The notes under the pieces: model-generated
The model's database searches: none
What the model was told of the DNA's origin: nothing
What the model saw: the letters and a program-made list of their open reading frames with translations, nothing else
Origin: Leifsonia williamsii
Lineage (GTDB): Bacteria > Actinomycetota > Actinomycetes > Actinomycetales > Microbacteriaceae
NCBI RefSeq assembly: GCF_030433685.1
Contig: NZ_JAROCF010000001.1
Span: forward strand, 3,596,001 to 3,660,000
Direction: 5' to 3'
DNA: 64,000 nt
Shown: one piece after another, positions 1 through 7,462 of the stretch
Numbering within the stretch: position 1 is the first letter of the stretch
Layout: each line of letters begins with the position of its first letter
Translations under genes and position numbers: made by a program

Positions 1-1
1 C

Positions 2-493
2 GCCGCGCCCGTGCGGCTCGTGTTGAACCCGCTGCGTCCTGTGCTCGCCGGGGCCCGGCTCGCGGCGTTCCGCTCGCTCGCGCGCATCGCGCTCGTCGTC
101 GGCCTGTCGGTCGGGTTCGGCGCGGCGGCGGCCGTCGCCCTGCTCATCATCGGCTCGCTTCACATCGAGCTGGGCTCGCTCACCGCCCTCGCGGACTACG
201 CCGTCCCGACCGGGCTGTTCGTGGCCTCGAACTTCCTCACGCTGTTCTACTACATGCTGGCGCGCGCCCACCTGTCGGGAAGCGCGCTCCTGATCGGCCG
301 CATCTTCCAGACCGTGCTCGCCATCGCCTGCCCGATCGTGGGTGCGCTGCTCGGCGGACTGAACGGCGCCATCTGGTTCTACGCGGTCGGCACCGCGCTC
401 AGCGGCGTCGTCTGGCTCTGGGTGGTGCTGCGCGCCCGTTCAGAGGTCGCCGAGCCGGTCGACGTCGACATCGAGGACGAACCGCTGCCATGA
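2..493 (+). CDS. C-terminal part of a multispanning membrane protein, probable polysaccharide flippase (partial)
   Basis: The reading frame is open at the left edge, so only the last 163 residues are seen. They contain about four hydrophobic spans (near residues 24-50, 60-80, 98-118 and 122-142 of the visible part) and end in a short acidic tail. Nothing catalytic is visible. It converges on, and overlaps by about 50 bp, a glycosyltransferase of the glycan locus, and that locus has a polymerase but no other flippase. A Wzx/MATE-like lipid-linked-oligosaccharide flippase is therefore the likeliest identity. The assignment rests mainly on topology and neighbours. Confidence 0.5.
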   Translation, partial: AAPVRLVLNPLRPVLAGARLAAFRSLARIALVVGLSVGFGAAAAVALLIIGSLHIELGSLTALADYAVPTGLFVASNFLTLFYYMLARAHLSGSALLIGRIFQTVLAIACPIVGALLGGLNGAIWFYAVGTALSGVVWLWVVLRARSEVAEPVDVDIEDEPLP

Positions 494-1498
494 GGGGCTC
501 CACGCGCTGAAGCTGTAGTGCTGCTCGACAGCGGCTCGGGCCGCCGCGCCCCGACGGGCGCGCTCGGCGACGCTCTCGCGTGCCAGCGCCACGAGTCCGT
601 CCCGCCACTCGGCCGGTGTGCGAGCGGCGACGCCGTCCGCACGCTCCAGCACACGCTCGTTCTCGCCGACGGGGCTGGCGATCGAGGGCAGGCCGGCCGC
701 CGAGTACTGGAGCAGCTTGTAGGCGCACTTGCCGCGCGACCAGAGGTCGTCGGTGAGCGGCATGATGCCGAAGTCGGCGCGCAGCAGGTCGGCGGCATAC
801 GTCGTGGGGCCCCACGACACGCGGTCGACCATAGCGTCGAGGGCGCCGAGCGGCGCCTCCCCCGCGCTGATGACCACGAGCCGCAGCCCGGTGGCCGCGT
901 GCGCCGCGAGCAGAGGCTCCGCCACGTCGGCCAGGTACTTCTCGGTGCTCGGCGACCCCAGCCAGACGGCGGAGGGAGCGTCGGACTCTACATGCTGCTT
1001 GACCGGGTACCGGTCAGGCTCGACGCAGCTGGGAACGATCACGACGTCGCGCGCATACCGCCCCGCCTCCTCCGCCAGGAACTCGTTGCCAGCCACGACG
1101 ACGTCCGCCGCCTCGACGCTGCGCCGCCAGATGCGCCGTTTCGACCAGATGCGCTCCGTCGACGACATCGGGCTGTGCATCAGGGCGTCGTCGAAGTCAT
1201 AGACGCCGCGCGAAGCGTTGCGCAGCAACCTGGCCTCCACGCCGCCGTTGCTGAACGGGCCCGCCTGCCGCGACAGGAGGAGCGGACCGTCCGTGCGACG
1301 CGCCTCCGAGCGCAGCCGCAACTCTGCGGCGGGGATGCGCGGCGCGTTGCGCGCCAGCACGCCGAGACCGTTCGACGACAGGCCCAGGTAGCTGGAGCCC
1401 TCCGCCTCCAGCCCCAGGTGGTCGATCCAGTCGAAGACGCGGACCCGGGCGCTGCCGGCCCCGCGGCCGTAGCTCGTCGCGTAGCGGAGGGAGGTCAT
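440..1498 (-). CDS. Glycosyltransferase, GT4-like
   Basis: This is a 352-residue cytosolic glycosyltransferase, probably adding a sugar to the lipid-linked repeat unit. The C-terminal half carries the GT4 nucleotide-sugar pattern: GKCAYKLLQYSAAGLPSIAS followed by PVGENE, where the Lys and Glu contact the donor. The N-terminal half is divergent, with no obvious glycine-rich loop. The ATG start overlaps the polymerase stop as ATGA, so it is translationally coupled and last in the operon. Donor and acceptor cannot be read from the sequence. The 3' end overlaps the convergent flippase-like gene. Confidence 0.8.
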   Translation of the reverse strand: MTSLRYATSYGRGAGSARVRVFDWIDHLGLEAEGSSYLGLSSNGLGVLARNAPRIPAAELRLRSEARRTDGPLLLSRQAGPFSNGGVEARLLRNASRGVYDFDDALMHSPMSSTERIWSKRRIWRRSVEAADVVVAGNEFLAEEAGRYARDVVIVPSCVEPDRYPVKQHVESDAPSAVWLGSPSTEKYLADVAEPLLAAHAATGLRLVVISAGEAPLGALDAMVDRVSWGPTTYAADLLRADFGIMPLTDDLWSRGKCAYKLLQYSAAGLPSIASPVGENERVLERADGVAARTPAEWRDGLVALARESVAERARRGAAARAAVEQHYSFSAWSPSWQRFVLDVDVDRLGDL

Positions 1499-2919
1499 GG
1501 CACGGGCTCCTCGAGCGGCTCGGGGGCCGCAGCGGTCCGGCGGGCGGTGAGCCAGCGGCTCACGAGCGTGATGGCTGCCGCGAAGACGATGAGCGACAGG
1601 ATGAGCGTGCTTCCGATGCGCGTCGCGAACGGCGCGAGGAAGACCGTCGTCATGCAGACCGCTGATATCCAGAAGACCGTCTGCGAGCGGAAGCGGGCGA
1701 CGAACAGCCAGCCGAACAGCGCGCCGAGGAGCAGCGTCCCGACGATCACACCGGGCAGGCGGAAATCGCGGTAGAACGGCTCCATCCAGGTGTACACGTT
1801 GGTCGGCACGCCGGTGTTGATGAAGGGGCTGATCGCATCGACATGGGGCGCACCCGGGACGACCTTCAGGACGCTTCCGAAGGTGCTGGCGCCCCAGGTC
1901 TGCGGGTTCCAGTCGCCGACGACGAAGACGCCCCGCACGCGTTCGGGCGGCCAGTCGTGGTTCTCCGACCCCGCGAGCTGGAGGAATGCCATCGGAGCGG
2001 CCGTGTAGTACTGGAAGGGGGACGTCAGGCCGGAACGCGCGAGCGCCGGGGCGACGACCCCGCTGCGCAGCGACTCCTGCCCCACCTTGTTGAGCGCGCC
2101 TCCCACGCCCTGGAAGACGATCAGTGCACCCAGCCCGAGAACGGCGACGCCCGCGATCACCTGAACCGCCCGGGGCAGCCGCTGCCAGTAGCGCGCCAGG
2201 CCGCGACGAGGCGCCGCGGCCGCATCGCTCCGTGACGACCAGCGCTGCGACACGAGCACGGCGACCCACAGCAGCACCGCGATGACGATGTTCGACCGCT
2301 GCAGCAGCGCCAGCATGGAGGCGGCGAGGGCCAGTGCGCCGACGATCCGCACCGCGATGGGGAACGGCCGGTCGAGCCCAGCCCGGTAGACCAGCAGGAC
2401 GAAGAGCAGGGGACCGAGATAGAGCAGTATGCGCGCGGGCAGCGGCACCGTCTCGAGATACGACGTTCCATGGGCGCTCCGGATCGCCGCCGGGTGCAGC
2501 AGCAGCGTCCCGATCCCGAACCGGAGGTGCACCGACACGAGGTACACCGCGAAACCCAGCGCGTAGAGCGCCGAGGCGACATAGAAGACCGGCCGCGTCG
2601 CCGCGAACGTCGTCTGCTGTGCCCGCCAAGCGCCCCACCGGGGTTGCGACGGGCGCTCGCGCCTCCGCGCCAGCAGCAGCGCGACGGCAGCAGCGCCGAT
2701 GTCGAAGGCGACGATCCCCGCGCCAAGGGTCAGCCACGCCCCCGCCGTGGCCGGCCGGTAACGGATCAGGTTGGTCGCGATCAGCGCGAGCGCACCCGCC
2801 CACACGACGTTGTGGCACAGCACGAGCACGAACACCGTGCGGGCGTAGCGGTGTACCAGGAACGTCAGGATTGCCAGCACCGCCAGCAGTATCAGGCACC
2901 AGGTGAGGTTGGACATCAT
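1495..2919 (-). CDS. O-antigen polymerase-like membrane protein (Wzy family)
   Basis: The 474-residue protein is almost entirely hydrophobic, with roughly ten to twelve membrane spans and a larger extracytoplasmic segment in the second half, the usual plan of oligosaccharide-repeat-unit polymerases. It would join undecaprenyl-linked repeat units on the outer face of the membrane. Wzy proteins share little sequence, so the call relies on topology and position. Two adjacent ATG codons are possible; the upstream one gives an ATGA overlap with the preceding glycosyltransferase, and its own stop overlaps the next gene the same way. An O-antigen ligase-like role cannot be excluded. Confidence 0.7.
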   Translation of the reverse strand: MMSNLTWCLILLAVLAILTFLVHRYARTVFVLVLCHNVVWAGALALIATNLIRYRPATAGAWLTLGAGIVAFDIGAAAVALLLARRRERPSQPRWGAWRAQQTTFAATRPVFYVASALYALGFAVYLVSVHLRFGIGTLLLHPAAIRSAHGTSYLETVPLPARILLYLGPLLFVLLVYRAGLDRPFPIAVRIVGALALAASMLALLQRSNIVIAVLLWVAVLVSQRWSSRSDAAAAPRRGLARYWQRLPRAVQVIAGVAVLGLGALIVFQGVGGALNKVGQESLRSGVVAPALARSGLTSPFQYYTAAPMAFLQLAGSENHDWPPERVRGVFVVGDWNPQTWGASTFGSVLKVVPGAPHVDAISPFINTGVPTNVYTWMEPFYRDFRLPGVIVGTLLLGALFGWLFVARFRSQTVFWISAVCMTTVFLAPFATRIGSTLILSLIVFAAAITLVSRWLTARRTAAAPEPLEEPVP

Positions 2920-4094
2920 GCGCGCGGCCCCTCCCGCTCGAGCATCCTCCGGTAGAACTCCTCCTGCGCCGCCCACACGACCGGCCGGTCGAACGTCGAC
3001 CGCGCGCGCTCGTGAGCGGCCGCGCCGTACCGCCGGCGCCGCTCCGGGTCAGCGATGAGCGCCACGAGCGCGTCCGCCAAAGCCGGAGCGTCGCGCACGG
3101 GCACGATCAGCCCCGTCTCCCCGTCGACGACCGAGTCGACGGCGCCGGTGGCGTCGGTCGTGACCGTCGGCACGGAAGCGGCCGCGGCCTCCAGGACCAC
3201 GTTCGGGAAGCCCTCGCGGAACGTGGGCAGGCAGAGCAGGTCCATCAGCGCGTAGTAGCGCTCGGGGTCGGTCACGAACCCGGTGCGGGTGAGCGGCAGG
3301 CCAGGAACGTCGAGGGAGGTGCCGCCCGACTCGTTCTCTGCCGACCCGACGAGCAGCAGCTGCGCCTCCACGCCCCGACTCCGGAGGAGGCGGAGTGCCG
3401 CCTCGAGCACCGCGACACCCTTGTCCTCGGTCAGGCGGCCGACGAAGCCGATGACGGGGAGGTCGGGGTCCAGCCCGAGCGACGAGCGCAGCGCCTCCCT
3501 CCCCGCGGCATCCGGCAGGGCCCGCTCGACCGCGTCCACATCGACGCCGTTGGAGGAGCCGTCACCGAGCACGACGAACCGGTCCGGCCGGCCGAGGCGC
3601 AGCTCCACGGCCCGCGCTGCCAGGCTGCGGCTCACCGCGACGGTCGTGACCGCGCTCGCCACGCTGAGACGCTCGAGCACCGTCAGGAGGCGCCGGCCGA
3701 GCCCCTGCGCCGTCTCCAGGCGCAGCCCGCGCAACAGGTACACCCGGCCCTTCACCCGCGTCAGACGGGCGGCCAGCGTCCCCAGGAGGCCCGCCTTCGG
3801 CGTTCCGGCGCTGACGACGTCCGGGCGGAGGCGGCGCAGCAGGCGCAGCCACGCGAACAGCGACCGCAGATCGGCCACGGGCGACGGGTCGCGCCGCATC
3901 GGCAACGGGTGCACCGTGACGCCGGGAGTGCCGGCGAGCGCCGTCAGGGCGGCGCCGGGCGAGCAGACGACGTGCACGTCCCAGCCTCGCTTGGCCAGGA
4001 ACGCCGGGAAGCCGGCCATCAGCCGCAGCGAGAGGTCGACGGTCACCCCGAGGACGATCGTCGGCCGCTTCCCGGGCGTACCGGCGGGGGTCAT
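2916..4094 (-). CDS. Glycosyltransferase, GT4, resembling PglA
   Basis: This 392-residue GT-B enzyme has an N-terminal acceptor domain and a C-terminal donor domain with GFVGRLTEDKG, FREGFPNVVLEAAA and a DGETGLIVP loop. The N-terminal pattern of a PMRRDPSPVADLRSL stretch followed by RPDVVSAGTPKAGLLGTLAA resembles bacterial enzymes that extend lipid-linked diacetylbacillosamine, such as PglA of Campylobacter. It sits downstream of a PglFEDC-like gene set, so addition of the second sugar of the repeat unit is a reasonable inference. The ATG overlaps the upstream epimerase stop as ATGA; its stop overlaps the polymerase start. Confidence 0.85.
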   Translation of the reverse strand: MTPAGTPGKRPTIVLGVTVDLSLRLMAGFPAFLAKRGWDVHVVCSPGAALTALAGTPGVTVHPLPMRRDPSPVADLRSLFAWLRLLRRLRPDVVSAGTPKAGLLGTLAARLTRVKGRVYLLRGLRLETAQGLGRRLLTVLERLSVASAVTTVAVSRSLAARAVELRLGRPDRFVVLGDGSSNGVDVDAVERALPDAAGREALRSSLGLDPDLPVIGFVGRLTEDKGVAVLEAALRLLRSRGVEAQLLLVGSAENESGGTSLDVPGLPLTRTGFVTDPERYYALMDLLCLPTFREGFPNVVLEAAAASVPTVTTDATGAVDSVVDGETGLIVPVRDAPALADALVALIADPERRRRYGAAAHERARSTFDRPVVWAAQEEFYRRMLEREGPRA

Positions 4095-5029
4095 CCGTCG
4101 CGCCGCTCGCGATACCAGTCGATCGTGCGCGTGAGCGCCGTCGCGAAGTCGGTCGGCTGCACCTCGGGGAACAGCTCGCGGATGCGGACACCGTCCGACT
4201 GGGAGGCGCGCACGTCGCCGACCCGCGGCTCCACGTGCTCGACCGCCAGCTCGAAGCCCAGGTGCTCCTGCATCAGCTCGACGACCTTCAGCAGCGGGGT
4301 GCTCGTTCCGAAGGCGAGGTTGACCGGGTGGGTGTCGGACACCTGCCGCTCGACGGCGGCCATCAGCGCCGTGCACACGGTCTCCACGTAGGTGAAGTCG
4401 CGCGACTGCAGGCCGTCGCCGTGGACGATCAGCGGCTTGCCGTCGAGCGCGGCCTCCACGAACTTGGGGATGACCGCGGCGTACACGTGGTCGGCCGCCT
4501 GGCGCGGGCCGAAGACGTTGAAGAAGCGGAAGGCGAGCGTCTTCATGCCGTACGAGTGGTTGTAGGCGATCGTGTAGCCCTCGGTGGCGTGCTTGCTCAC
4601 CGCATACGGGCTCATCGGCCGGGTCCAGTCGAACTCCGACTTCGGCAGCTTGGTGTTGCTGCCGTACACCGAGCTGGACGAGGCGACGACGACGTGGGGC
4701 ACGCCGGCGAGGCGGGAGGCCTCCAGCACGTGCAGGGTCCCGGTCGCGTTGGCGTGGTGCGACGGGATGGGCGCCGCGACCGAGCGCGGCACGCTGCCCA
4801 GCGCCGCCAGGTGGACCACCGAGTCGACGCCATCCACGACCGACGACAGCAGCTCGAAGTCGAGGATGCTGCCCTCCGTGAACGCGACGTCGGTGCCCTC
4901 GAGGTTCGCCAGGTTGCCCGTGCTGAGGTCGTCGAGCACGCGCACCTCGGCCTCCGGGTGGACGGCGTTGACGTGGCGGACGAGGTTGGAGCCGATGAAG
5001 CCGGCTCCTCCGGTGATCAGGATTCTCAT
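4091..5029 (-). CDS. NAD-dependent sugar-nucleotide 4-epimerase/dehydratase
   Basis: This is an extended short-chain dehydrogenase of 312 residues. The NAD-binding TGGAGFIGSNL motif is at the very N-terminus, and a Ser-rich catalytic strand (VVASSSSVYGS) and YAVSK supply the catalytic Tyr and Lys. The FFNVFGPRQ motif and general layout match UDP-GlcNAc/GalNAc 4-epimerases of the Gne/WbpP type, but a UDP-glucose epimerase or dehydratase is possible. An in-frame upstream extension exists; the ATG before RILITGG is chosen because a GAGAG ribosome site precedes it. A 47-nt gap to the upstream gene is the only break in the chain of overlaps. Confidence 0.85.
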   Translation of the reverse strand: MRILITGGAGFIGSNLVRHVNAVHPEAEVRVLDDLSTGNLANLEGTDVAFTEGSILDFELLSSVVDGVDSVVHLAALGSVPRSVAAPIPSHHANATGTLHVLEASRLAGVPHVVVASSSSVYGSNTKLPKSEFDWTRPMSPYAVSKHATEGYTIAYNHSYGMKTLAFRFFNVFGPRQAADHVYAAVIPKFVEAALDGKPLIVHGDGLQSRDFTYVETVCTALMAAVERQVSDTHPVNLAFGTSTPLLKVVELMQEHLGFELAVEHVEPRVGDVRASQSDGVRIRELFPEVQPTDFATALTRTIDWYRERRDG

Positions 5030-5076
5030 GGGTCTCTCGGGTCGGGCGGTGGTTCTGACGATTCGTTCCGGGTGGT

Positions 5077-5715
5077 TCAACGGGCGGGCACGCCCTTGAC
5101 GACGACGCCGGCGGCGACGTCCCTGGTGACGCAGGCCGCGGCTCCGACCGTGGTGCCGGCGCCGACGGTCAGCCCCTGGAGGACGACGCTACCCGCTCCG
5201 AGGAGCACGCCCTCCTCGACGCGCACCTCGCCGGAGACGATGGCGCCGGGATTGACCGACGTGTAGTCGGCGAGCACGGCGTCGTGACCGATGACGGCTC
5301 CCGGGTTGAGGTGCACGGAGCGGCCGAGCGTCACGTTCGTGGAGACCTGCACGCCGCCGCAGACGACGGAGCCGGCGCCGATGCGCACCCGCGAGCCAAG
5401 CTCGGCGCGAGGGTGGACGAGCGTCTCCGGCTGGAGTCCGGCCTCCTGCAGCCGCACCTCGATGCTCCGGCGCACAGCCGGCGAGCCGATCCCCACGACG
5501 TAGCGGGCGGAGGGACGCGAGCCGAGCCAGGCGTCGATCGTGCCGAGGTACGCTACTCCGCGGTCGGCGAGCCTGCTCAGCGCGAGCTCGCTCGGGGCGT
5601 CATCGACCACGCCGAGGATGTCGTGACGGCCCGGTTCGGCGCGCTCGACGGCCTCGGCGACGTCCAGCGCCTCCCGGCCGAAACCTCCTGCCCCGACGAC
5701 GACGAGCGCCGTCAC
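5077..5715 (-). CDS. Sugar O/N-acyltransferase, NeuD/PglD family
   Basis: The 212-residue protein has an N-terminal Rossmann-like nucleotide-sugar domain (VVVGAGGFGRE) and a C-terminal left-handed beta-helix built of hexapeptide repeats. The His in AVIGHDAVLADYTSVNPGA is the expected catalytic base of PglD. In the bacillosamine pathway PglD acetylates the 4-amino group of UDP-4-amino-sugar using acetyl-CoA. Position between a PglC-like transferase and sugar-processing genes supports this; a NeuD-type sialate acetyltransferase is the alternative. The GTG start overlaps the upstream stop as GTGA. Confidence 0.85.
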   Translation of the reverse strand: MTALVVVGAGGFGREALDVAEAVERAEPGRHDILGVVDDAPSELALSRLADRGVAYLGTIDAWLGSRPSARYVVGIGSPAVRRSIEVRLQEAGLQPETLVHPRAELGSRVRIGAGSVVCGGVQVSTNVTLGRSVHLNPGAVIGHDAVLADYTSVNPGAIVSGEVRVEEGVLLGAGSVVLQGLTVGAGTTVGAAACVTRDVAAGVVVKGVPAR

Positions 5716-6329
5716 GCGACCTCCTCCGGCTGGAACTCGGGCATGGTGGCGTGCCCCTCGGCCGAGATGCCGTCGCGGCGGACGACCGCCAGAGCCGTCT
5801 GCAGCAGGATCCAGGCGTCGAGACGGAGGCTGCGGCGCTCCACGTACTCGACGTCGAGCTCGAACCGGCGCGACCACTCGACCGTGTTGCGGCCGCTGAC
5901 CTGCGCGAGGCCGGTGATCCCGGGCCGCACCTCGTGGCGGCGGGCCTGCTCGGGCGTGTACCGGCGGAGGTACGACACGAGCAGCGGACGCGGCCCGACG
6001 ATGCTCATGTCGCCGCGCAGCACGTTCACGAGCGAGGGCAGCTCGTCCAGGCTCGTCGAGCGCAGGACGCGGCCGAACCGGGTCAGCCTGGCCTCGTCGC
6101 TGACGTCCTCTCCGGGGCGCGGTTCGCGCATGGTGCGGAACTTCAGAAGGGTGAACACGCGTCCGTCGCGACCGGGCCGCGGCTGCCGGAACAGCACAGG
6201 ACGGCCGAGGTTGCGGGCCACGAGCAGCGCGACGAGCGCGAACAGCGGCGAGCCGACGACGAGCACGATGGCCGCGCTGACGATGTCGAGCGCGCGCTTC
6301 ACGGTGTCGTAGGGTCGCCTGCGGGTCAC
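5712..6329 (-). CDS. Phosphoglycosyl transferase, PglC-like monotopic family
   Basis: The protein has 205 residues, with one N-terminal hydrophobic re-entrant segment followed by the bacterial sugar-transferase domain: VLFRQPRPGRDGRVF, KFRTM, SLDELPSLVNVLRGDMSIVG with the catalytic Asp-Glu pair, PRPLL, RPGITGLAQVSGRN and a C-terminal EGHATMPEF. Length and C-terminal motif closely parallel Campylobacter PglC, which moves phospho-diacetylbacillosamine to undecaprenyl phosphate. It therefore likely starts the repeat unit at the inner membrane face. The GTG start is coupled (GTGA) to the aminotransferase stop. Confidence 0.9.
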   Translation of the reverse strand: MTRRRPYDTVKRALDIVSAAIVLVVGSPLFALVALLVARNLGRPVLFRQPRPGRDGRVFTLLKFRTMREPRPGEDVSDEARLTRFGRVLRSTSLDELPSLVNVLRGDMSIVGPRPLLVSYLRRYTPEQARRHEVRPGITGLAQVSGRNTVEWSRRFELDVEYVERRSLRLDAWILLQTALAVVRRDGISAEGHATMPEFQPEEVA

Positions 6330-7462
6330 GGCCGCGCCTCCAGGAAGGCGGCGATGCGGTCGGTCACCCGGCCCAGCTCGTCCTCGCCGAGGACCGAGCC
6401 GCTGGGCAGCGTCACACCGGTGTCGAAGAGCCGCTCTGCGCTGCCGTCGACCACCGCGGTGGCGCCGGCGAACACGGGCTGGAGGTGCATCGGCTTCCAC
6501 AGCGGGCGGCTCTCGATGTCGTCCTCCGCCAGCCAGGCGCTCAGCTCGGTGGCGCGCCAGCCGGTCACCCGGGGGTCGACCAGGATGGAGGTGAGCCAGC
6601 AGTTGTCCTGCGCGTCGCCCTCGCCCTGGAAGATCTCGACGCCGGCGACCGGCGCGAACAGCTCGCGGTACCGCTCGCGGATGGCGCGGCGCCGGGCGAT
6701 CATCCCGTCGAGGCGTGCCAGCTGCGCCCGGCCGAGGGCGGCCAGGAGGTTGCTCATGCGGTAGTTGTACCCGATGTCGACGTGCTCGTAGTGCGCGACG
6801 GGCTGGCGGGCCTGCGTCGCCAGATAGCGGGCGCGCTTGGCGACCTCGCCGTCGGCGGTGAGCAGCATCCCGCCGCCCGAGGTCGTCATGATCTTGTTGC
6901 CGTTGAACGACAGCGCGGCGGCCATGCCGAAGGACCCGGCGGCGCGGCCGTCGCGGAAGGCGCCCAGCGCCTCCGCGGCGTCGGACACGACAGGCACGCC
7001 GTAGCGGGCGGCGATCGGCTCGATGCGCTCGTACGCGGCGACGCGGCCGAGCAGGTCGACGGGGAGCACCGCGGCCACCGTCACGCCCTGGGCGGCGGCG
7101 TCGCTCAACGCCCGCTCGAGGAGCTCGGGCGACATGTTGCCGGACTCCGGGTCGCAGTCCACGAAGATCGGCGTGGCGCCCGTGTAGACGATGGAGTTCG
7201 CGGTCGCAGCGAACGTCATGGTCGAGGTGATCACCGACGTGCGGGGACCGGCGCCCGCGGCGAGCAGCGCCAGGTGGAGGGCGGCCGTGCCGGAGCTCAG
7301 GGCCACGGCGTGCGCGACGCCGGTGCGGTCGGCGATCTCGCGCTCGAAGGCGTCGACGTCGGGACCGAGCGGCGCGATCCAGCCGGAGCGCAGCGCGCCG
7401 AGCAGGAACTCCTCCTCCAGGGCGCCCACGTCGGGCGAGGACATGTAGATCCGGGGGCTCAC
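6326..7462 (-). CDS. DegT/DnrJ/EryC1/StrS aminotransferase, PglE-like
   Basis: This 378-residue PLP enzyme would aminate a UDP-4-keto-6-deoxy sugar. Visible motifs are SSGTAALH (residues 56-63, phosphate-binding), the VVSDAAEALGA segment with the PLP-ring Asp, and the Schiff-base Lys190 in FNGNKIMTTSGGG. Residues YNYRMSNLLAALG match the family. It follows directly after a 4,6-dehydratase gene, the usual source of its keto-sugar substrate. A GTG start within a GTGA overlap gives the normal family N-terminus. The exact product sugar is inferred from the neighbours. Confidence 0.9.
   Translation of the reverse strand: MSPRIYMSSPDVGALEEEFLLGALRSGWIAPLGPDVDAFEREIADRTGVAHAVALSSGTAALHLALLAAGAGPRTSVITSTMTFAATANSIVYTGATPIFVDCDPESGNMSPELLERALSDAAAQGVTVAAVLPVDLLGRVAAYERIEPIAARYGVPVVSDAAEALGAFRDGRAAGSFGMAAALSFNGNKIMTTSGGGMLLTADGEVAKRARYLATQARQPVAHYEHVDIGYNYRMSNLLAALGRAQLARLDGMIARRRAIRERYRELFAPVAGVEIFQGEGDAQDNCWLTSILVDPRVTGWRATELSAWLAEDDIESRPLWKPMHLQPVFAGATAVVDGSAERLFDTGVTLPSGSVLGEDELGRVTDRIAAFLEARP

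Noticed and set aside
1499..2899. Upstream extension of the 440-1498 glycosyltransferase frame to over 800 residues
   Set aside because: The extra part overlaps the polymerase in another frame and is Arg/Ala-rich nonsense. The ATG in the ATGA overlap gives a normal glycosyltransferase.
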